The notes under the pieces: model-generated
Told to the model about the DNA's origin: nothing
Databases searched by the model: none
Seen by the model: the letters and a program-made list of their open reading frames with translations, nothing else
Assembly (NCBI GenBank): GCA_036924285.1
Contig: JAYKYS010000007.1
Coordinates: forward strand, 10,664,001-10,728,000
Length of the DNA: 64,000 bases
Direction of reading: 5' to 3'
Source: Asterella californica
Taxonomy: Eukaryota; Streptophyta; Marchantiopsida; Marchantiales; Aytoniaceae
In this document: piece after piece, positions 56,401-64,000 of the stretch
Layout of the letters: the number at the start of each line of letters is the position of its first letter
How positions within the stretch are numbered: the stretch's first letter is position 1
Translations under genes and position numbers: made by a program

Positions 56401-59400
56401 GCTATTGACGTTGAGGATTCGGAAGGATGTATACTGCTTGAGAAGAACGGAAGGCTGTGTTTTGAGTTAAAGAGATCACAGTGGCTTCCGGGATCTGCCC
56501 TAAGTGGAGGGAAGGTATTGGCAACATGCATTTCCATCGTATGGGACGTTCGAAAAGACTACTCCACATCGTCAAAGAGTAAAGAGTTGTTTGTTGGGTT
56601 GCTGGTTATCAAATCTGTTGCGTTCGTCCTAAAAGGAGGAAAGTTCTGTGTTTCCAGGTTTTCCTTTCGCAGGTTTGTGTGGACGTTTTTCCTCACCTTT
56701 TGTTTTCTGTTTGTTAAGTGCCAGCGCGTGGACCCGGTCGCTTGGAAGAAAAAGCTAGACGAGCTGTTTAACAAGGCTCCTGGTTATATTGATATTTTGG
56801 AGGAGGAAGACCTTCAGAAGTTTGATTTCAAAGGGGTAAGGAGAAGCTCTCTTTTAAGAAGTGGAAACGCTTTCATTTTGGAAATGGATTTTACGGACTG
56901 CGAGCAGTAACAGTCGCTAGTCTTTGAACCTCCCCCTCCGCCCCAAACATCTGTCCAACTTTCATATGAACCCACCATAACATGGGAAAACATAGACAAT
57001 TATGCGTATTACGACCTTATATGTGGGCGGAGAATAAGGGATCTTTTCGAACGTAGAAGCTGTCACCAAGAAACGTTTATCATTCAGCTCTTGAGAGTCT
57101 CGTAAATGTCTAACTATCTCATCCGCCAGTTGGATTTTAAATGTTAGTCCTTTCTAGCTTACTTAGCTCGTGCAGCAGCAGCTTTCCTCACCGAATACTT
57201 CTGTGGCGCTTAATAAAGTGGGCTTGTTTCACCGATGACGTCGTTTGCTTGCAGGCCTTCCCTGGGAGTGGTAGCAGACATGAGGCTGGCTACACGTTAC
57301 CTCCAGAGGTTTTGGCGGTCGTACGTCCCAAGAAGGGGACCGGTGCATCGCACAAGCAAGGGATGATAGTTTCTGAACCCCTGTCGATGCATTTGACCGT
57401 TAGTCACTGTAAATGTATCGGGCCGTCTTGCCGCATGAACACGAGGAAAAGTGCGTCAGAAGGCGCTTCGTCGTCGGTCGAGGAGCATGTCAAACTGATT
57501 TGTAAATTGATTCCAAGGAGCATTGTCACAAAAACTGGAGTGAAAGGCCTGTACAGTTTCAACGTGGGATCGTCCTGCGCAAGTCGACTGACGAAACAGG
57601 GCACATATACCTTCCATTTCTCACTGGTCAGTGCCAAAGATTTGCTGGAGGATGTTTTGCGATTGTTTCGAACTTGTAAATATTCGAAACACTTGCTTGT
57701 TCGATTTGGGCATATGATCAGAAAGAGTTCAAAACTATAAGCACCATACTTTGGCAGGAAAGTGAAAAGTGCAATTCTACCAAAACGGCGACTTGTACAA
57801 TCCGCATTGCGCCATCAAGGAAAACATCAAAGTGGGAGTTGAGTACCCAGGTCAAGGTCGTCAGTACCACCTCTTCCGTACCGAGTACTTTAGTCATGAG
57901 GTAACTCTCTGACAGTTGCACTCCTAGATCAATTGATACTTCAGAAAGTGTTCTGTCAATTTATATTTGTTGACTAGCTACAGAGTTAAATTCGGAATCA
58001 TTGCTCGTTTAGTCTGTTGGATTGTGGTTGAAAGGATCGTTGTCTGTTCTATAAGCTGTGGCCTGGCACCCGGTCTCTCAACGTTACTAGATCCTTATTA
58101 TTAGACCTCGTTTTCTCTTCTGCATTAGACACAGCATACGGATGGATCTGTCTGCACTGCATATTGTACATGTCTTCTATATTGCACTTCTATACCAGAG
58201 AGTACCGTATCCAGTGATGTGCTCTGTGCTACACATTCCCGTTGGTCCGCCCCTTGGTTACAGACATTCCCTAACTTGATGCTTGAAGTTAGGGCACATT
58301 CACACATCACTTTGCTACTCACTATGTACTTCCCTGGGTCTTTAGGACCGTCCAGCCAGGGCGAGGGGTCTATGCTCGAAAGGCTTACGGCATGCAGTCC
58401 TTAATGAGTACATCTTCACTGGGTCCTTGGAGCTTTTGCGGGTTACCTTCAGTGTGTGAGCATAGTTCTTGATTCGTGTTGCTGTACTCGTGTACCAAGA
58501 TATACTAAAATTCCAAAATTGATTCTTCTGACACAGAAGTCTTTGTTTCAGGCTCAATGAGAAGTACAGGGATGACCTTCTTCTTCGAAAGTATGATGAG
58601 TATGGTAATCCTCAAAGTTTCGATAAAGCAATGCCTGTTGAGGTCAAGATCGTTACTCCAAGTGGGGAAAGTCTAGGAATGACACTGAAGGTAGTAGCTC
58701 ATATCGCACTTGCCGAGGGCAGGCCGCAGGGAGGAGGGTTACAAATCAAGGTATTCACTCGATATGTCTCATACATACCTTACGTTAAGACCGGCATAGA
58801 GGGCAGCTCGGTTAGGAGTGTAGAGCTGGTCCTCAGCTGGCCTGAGTGTAAAAGAACTAAAATTCAGACTACAGCAATAGCATATTTAATATCTATCGGT
58901 GGTAGAATAGTTTGTTCCTAAATTAAATTAAAATTCAGGTTAACATTATGCGCCTATCATTAACGATAGAATGGAAGTTCACGAACTTTGTTGAGCACTT
59001 CCCTTTGTTTTTTGAATTGGAGTTTAACTCCCATTATCTCCATTACTACCGGGAAGTCAATAAACGAGGGGCCTAAAGGTCTCAATCCCCGAGTTTGTTA
59101 GGCTTGGGTATGAGAGGCCTACGTGCAGGCTTGAAGCTGAACTGTTGGCGGTTCTTTCGAACCATGCCCGACATGATTCGCCCTGGATGTTCTTTCGAAC
59201 ATCCAGGATTCGATGTAGTTTCCAGGGGCGAATCCACTCGGCGAACGAAGTTGTTTTCCCGTACCTCGCCCCCTTATCACAACCAGGTGGAGCACGATCT
59301 GTGATCAGATTTTGTCCTTTTCACAGGGGCTCCTCTTTTCAAGTGGCCAGTTGAAGCAAGTTGAGCCGACCTATAATGCTCTTCTCCGAGTGTACATCTC

Positions 59401-62400
59401 AGATGAGCAGTATGGAGAGATGACTTGCAGAGGTATTCATACTCGTTTCCTGCCTTTCCTGTTCTCTCGATTGAGATTCTGGTATACCTGACATAACTGA
59501 AATGAAACTTCAGTTCTGTCAGTCGGTAAAATAGTTTCGGTTGTGAAAATGAAGATCAAGTGTTGTTGACCTTTACTGTTTACTGAGTGTAGTCTAATTC
59601 TACTACTATACATGATCAACCAGTTCTTCCTGGACCATTGGCGTCGGTACGGATAAAGGACAGTGTCCCTCCGGTTTCGATCGACGCGTTGAGGCTTCAG
59701 GAGCCCCTTCGAGGAGGGGATAAAGTAGAAAAATTCCTCAGTGCAAAGGACATCATGTGTTTTGACGAACAGCTTCGCCCCGGGGAGATTGTCAAAAGGC
59801 TTACCCTGCAGGTAATTATGTACACCACGTGGTTCCTACGATTTCTACTTTTTGTCCTTCTACGTAAAACAGAAACGTAAATAATAGATGAGTTAATAGT
59901 TCAGCTTTTCCTGTGTTTCCATATGGCGCGGCTTGATTCTGTGATTAGTGACTAATGCCTACTTTTAAACTCTGGAAATCAGGGGCTGGACGCTTGTGGT
60001 AATAAGATTGACAAGGATCAGAGGATGCAAGTCAAGATCAAGGGACTTGGATTCCAAGACAATCTTATGGAAGAGAGAGAGGTAATGTGGAGACGTGAGC
60101 CATCCTTCGTCCTGTGTAGAGATATTTCATGATTGCCTTAAAGGCAATCATGAAAAATATAAACCTGCGAAATATACGTTCAATACACTAGTTCACACTC
60201 ATGCTTTGTAGGTTTTGCCATCATTTTATTGAATGTAGTAGACACCAGATACTGTGTGCACGCGATGTAATGGAAGTTCTTCGTTACAGGTAGATGAAAA
60301 TGGTTGTGTACACCTTGGAGGTCTGCTTCAAGTAACAGCACAACACAATTCCAGAGGTTTGTAGTTGACAAAACCTTACTCCCCAAGCTCAGTCTTTGCC
60401 AATCACCACCTTGCGATGCGTTTCTGAGTTGTTTCACTCATGGCATTAGATCTGCATGTGCTAGGGCTTACCTGTAATAGGAACAACACCCAAGAAAAAA
60501 ATCATGTGACGGGACCAGCCAGTGGGGGGGCAGGTAGTGTGGCCAAATGATTCTCTCCATGCTACGTGCTGTGTCGTATATTTTCTTATCGAATACCCAT
60601 CGAAGGTGAAGATATCTATGCAACTTCATTGGACCAACTCTGCGGAGGGGGGAAGGTCCACAAGTTGCCCAGTTTTATTCGTTTTAAGCCGGAGGAATTA
60701 CCGTCCACGAAAGAAAGCCGTGGACGTAATTGAAGTAACTGAAATTTCTTCAGTTAAATTCCCATTTCATGGGTGTACTTGCCTGTACACTCCATGTATT
60801 CTGAAGCCATGCGTAAATACTTTTATAACTTCCGATGTACAGGCAGACTTTGCTGCTGAGATTAACGATCTCTTTCGTCCTTGAAAGGGTTTATTGGAGT
60901 ATTGTCAGAGACTGGAAAGCACATATGCACTGTCAGCTTCAAAACTGTTATCCGGAAGTTGATAGCAACACAAGTAAGCGACCTATGTAAGACATATATG
61001 GGAAACCATAATTTCCTTTCGTTATCTGGTGAATGCAATGGATACCGTCGGTGATATGTATGAATTTGGAATCCCTGTAAGAACTTTTCGTTTTAGTTTG
61101 TACACATGATCTGCTGACAAGTACTGATATGATGGATTTCACGGTCAAACAGGTTCCGAGTAAGTCTCTAGTCGGCAGGGATATGGAAGGCATTACTGTG
61201 AAGATTGTTGATCAATTTGGAACCGTGGATACCGAAATCGATGGCTACAACCACACTGTCTCTGCGGACTGGCAACAGGGAGTCGCTTTTCCTTTCGTTA
61301 AAGGAGAATGCGTATTGCCACCTGTGAGATTGCCAGACAAGCCTGGGTGGTGGAAGGGCAGAGTTCGCTTTTCGGCAAACGAAAGTCTCTCCGTTGAACT
61401 GAAGGTCTCTTGCAAACCACTTGTCTGCCTTGAGTTTCTCCATGTCTCGTGTTAAAAGAATTAAGTCATAACGACGGGAATGGAGGAATCCCGAGTGATT
61501 TACACGAGGAGGCTGAATGAGGGAGGATCTACAATAGGTCCATCGGAGCTCAGGCTAAGGTTTCGTGTGAGCTGTAAATTAGATGTGCCCTGCAATCTTA
61601 TCTTCATATCACCGGTTGCTTATGCCTTGGAATTGGACAGGACGTCTTAAGAATCACTGTAAGAGAAGTCATTCCCAAGAAGAAAGGCAAATTCTAACAA
61701 CTCAGTCAAGTTGTTCGGTGATTTAATCGCTAGGAGCGCGAGAAGGTAAAATTACAGTTGTCTTATTGAACTGCAGACCGACCCGCTTTGTCTTTACATC
61801 TCTGTTCACCTCTCTGTTTTATTTGTCACTTGTGGACTTCAGAAGTTTCGGGAGATCCTTGTTCTTCCGGGAACTCAGTATTTCGAGACGGGGAAATTGT
61901 CTGGCCATTGCTAAACGCACGAAAGAGCTTACCAGTGGTAACCGTCCCCTTGGGAAGAAATTTTCCTCATCATTTGCGTTGTAAAAATATCCTTGTAATA
62001 TTTTCGACCTACGTCTGGAGAATGTGAAGTACCGTTGACTGCATGAGCAACTTTCAACTGTCAACTGTCATCTTTCAACTGAGCAATGTTCTGGGTATCG
62101 TCTCCGTGTGTTGATGTTTTCCACCATTTTCGAGCTCCAAAACTGGAAGCTCCCACTGTATTTGAGAAGTGGTTGCACATGGTCTTAAAGTTTGTTTGTG
62201 TCCGCACCCAGGAGTCTATCTGTGAGGCCAACCGACGTTGTTATATATGTTTACGTCTTTTAGGACAGAATGAGGGATGATCTTGATATCTCATTGACCG
62301 TATATGATCCTCGCCGAAATCCTAATCGTTTTAGTCCTCTGTACGGCAAGCATCAGGTGAATTCGTGCCCACGTGGCAGTTAGCTTTCTGTCCCGAAGAG

Positions 62401-64000
62401 CTATCTCGGTGGCGTTGGGCGCCCATCCAGCACGTGCGGTTTAGCTCAAATTAATCAGGAATTGGTCTGTACACGTAAGTTATGCAGATGGTTGACACTC
62501 CAACTCATTCTTGGCTGTATCTGGTTTTCATGCTGACATTTACCCCCTGACTTCTCTGTTTTGAAGGTCGAGCTAGAATTATCCGTTGGATGTATACTCC
62601 GAAATCCACCAAATACTTATGAAGAGGTGTTGATTGCGAGGTGTGGAACTGCATTTGAGTTTCCGTTCTGGGTCGCTGATGAGCAAGGGCATCCTGCTCT
62701 TCTACCAGAAACCATCAAGAACACCGTAAGTTGCTCGTACCTGGCTTCTCCCCTGTTTTATCGATCACTGCCGAGTGCTACCTACTGCCAGCAAATGTGA
62801 TAGAAGTGAGTTTATGGTCATTGTAGGTTGTTGTGAAAGCAGAAGCGCAGTCAAGTGCGGGAGATGAAGCCCCAGAATCTTATCCCAGGCCTTGCACGGT
62901 AACCTGTAGCAACGTTGTCAGGTCAGACAAGGATGATGTTGGCTACAAAGCTGATGTTGTTCTGACAGGGGATATTGGAATATACTCGCTGATCATGATA
63001 GACACCAGTTCGAGGTGTAACGGAGAGGTAAAATACGCCTGCAAATTAAATCCTGGAAAGGTATCTCAACTTCTTGTCGATATTCACAGTTCAGACAACC
63101 GTCAACAATTCGGACAGAAGGAAGTACACATTCCTATACATGAACAATTTCCGAAAGTTGGCGTCACGTTACTTGATTCCGAGGGAAATGTCTGTACATA
63201 CTGCGAAGGCAAAGATGTGCGCATGGCTGCCAAAAGCTGCTCAGAGTTCAAAGCAATCACTGGGAAAATTTCCAAAGGCAGAGCAATATTGAAGGCGTTC
63301 ACTCTGGACATTCCTGTCGGCACTTACAGTATACGTGTTAGTCTAGATACTCATGAATCATTAGAGTACAGTTTCTCCTTGATAGTTGAGCACGGTACGT
63401 ATCCTTCCGCCCTTAGGCTTATTGATAGTGACGATCTCATTGTAGCTCTGGGAGGAGCAGATGAGCAGGTTAGACTGCCAACAATGAGAGTCGAAGTGGA
63501 GTCTGCTAGTGGGGCCAAGGTTCAGTGGAGGAAACTTTCAGTTGGCCTCAGGATTTTCAGCGTGGATCCTGTACCCGTCCACATGCCGGTTCCGGATGCT
63601 TGTGAGTTCTTAGGGACTCCAATCGATTCCTCTGCACCAGAATCCAGAAGGCAAGAAGATAAGGTGTCGTCGAGCGGAGGATCGCTCTCTAGTAACAGCT
63701 CTGTGAGGTATGAATTCAGGGATGTGAATGCACCCACCACAGCAGGAGTGTATTCGATGGCATTCTTCATACGCGACTTCAAGGTGGCCGATCAGTATCG
63801 ACATCTCAGAGTACAACATGGGCCGCCCTACAAGTTGGACATAGTAAGGGGTCCATCCGGCGAATCGTTGGAGGTCCTCCAAGTGAATCTTCTGGATGCT
63901 CATGGCAATAAGTGCGATACTGTGTCGGGAATAGGGATCAGTCTCAGATTTGGATTGAGTCAAACTTTCAGCGTATATACCACTCCGGCTGCTAGCGGCC
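50403..64000 (+). CDS. GMI1: GHKL-ATPase protein of the GMI1/SMCHD1 family (partial, runs off the window)
   Basis: In plants the family (GMI1, related to DMS3 and animal SMCHD1) acts on chromosomes in DNA repair and silencing. In-frame exons: 50403-50957, 51060-51146, 51236-51378, 51494-51566, 51693-51748, 52481-52595, 52705-52956, 53096-53248, 53418-53532, 53750-53823, 54250-54378, 54644-54734, 54909-54943, 55052-55133, 55272-55460, 55800-55855, 55906-56071, 56327-56514, 56719-56835, 57255-57626, 57758-57900, 58552-58750, 59327-59432, 59624-59811, 59983-60081, 60290-60356, 60888-60973, 61153-61404, probably 61843-61937, 62264-62356, 62567-62725 and 62827 onward. A basic Ser-rich tail (1-80) precedes the ATPase: ADQVDNALQAVW (about 209-221), DTGQGMD (246-252), HHRGIGGEPPYL, YGAGGVAAALHLGG. 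Family marks further on: RVVVRWLGRLLPEAKW, KDIYFPYIQ, NARITCQYFPIQ, ETDAGFQPNQSK. The SMC-type hinge is not reached. The 52956/53096 junction lacks a clean donor, and 61405-62263 is not fully resolved. Confidence 0.85.
52020..52221. mobile_element. MITE-like insertion in an intron of the GMI1-like gene
   Basis: Terminal inverted repeats GCTAAGCGTTAGC (52020-52032) and GCTAACGCATAGC (52209-52221; reverse complement GCTATGCGTTAGC) match at 12 of 13 bases. Inside is a two-copy direct repeat with a 52-bp period (52093 and 52145, 'gaacggacggatggag'). About 200 bp, no coding capacity. No target duplication is evident, so the class is unknown. Confidence 0.55.
59190..59216. repeat. Short intronic hairpin
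   Basis: CCTGGATGTT and AACATCCAGG pair around CTTTCG within the intron before the exon at 59327. Confidence 0.7.
60125..60155. repeat. Perfect 15-bp palindrome in an intron
   Basis: TTTCATGATTGCCTT, one A, then its exact complement AAGGCAATCATGAAA, in the intron after the exon ending at 60081. Confidence 0.9.

Noticed and set aside
60522..60884. 120-codon forward frame in the GMI1 region
   Set aside because: It lies inside an intron; the phase-correct exon 60888-60973 joins 60356 without it.
16000..64000. Functional link between the TE1 methyltransferase and the nearby GMI1/DMS3-family gene
   Set aside because: Both touch on chromatin biology, but TE1 is dead and the nearness is best explained by chance.

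Overview
The window is nuclear DNA of a plant-lineage eukaryote. Genes are broken into many short exons with GT..AG introns, the two host genes are plant-type, and the middle is filled with nested LTR retrotransposons. The repeat content suggests an early-diverging streptophyte (charophyte alga, bryophyte or lycophyte) rather than a flowering plant: a Ty3/gypsy element carrying a cytosine methyltransferase and a PHD finger, and a second Ty3 lineage with fungus-like pol motifs. This assignment is inference; no species marker is visible.

Layout. 1-5.95 kb: AT-rich intergenic DNA with one relic of an old retroelement (3845-4495). 5.95-11.09 kb (+): a complete 16-exon monodehydroascorbate reductase gene (MDHAR), reconstructed in frame to 492 codons from the preferred start. 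11.1-13.9 kb: intergenic DNA with tandem duplications and foldback repeats. 13.9-42.6 kb: one nested retrotransposon complex. 42.6-48.7 kb: intergenic DNA with foldback repeats and a short plastid-type 23S rRNA fragment. 50.4-64.0 kb (+): a long multi-exon gene for a GHKL-ATPase protein of the GMI1/SMCHD1 family, still open at the window end.

The nest can be dissected by rejoining sequence across each insertion. TE1 (oldest, - strand, about 13.93-42.62 kb) is a decayed Ty3/gypsy element with the order gag (zinc knuckles) - linker - DNA cytosine-5 methyltransferase (DNMT) - reverse transcriptase - integrase - PHD finger; RNase H appears deleted. Its gag is split by TE2 (+ strand, 23869-40411), a younger Ty3 element with 1.3-kb LTRs differing at only a handful of sites. 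The 3' LTR of TE2 is split by TE3 (- strand, 31823-39453), with 800-bp LTRs that look identical and an intact 1608-codon gag-pol. TE1 was also hit by a solo LTR related to TE2 (14673-15932) and by a 2.4-kb insertion of unknown class (19636-22014).

The two host genes have no evident functional link. MDHAR recycles ascorbate; the GMI1-like protein belongs to a chromosome-maintenance family. The most interesting system is TE1: a retrotransposon that brought its own DNA methyltransferase, with DNMT motifs I, IV, VI, VIII and X still readable although broken by frameshifts and G-to-A type stops.
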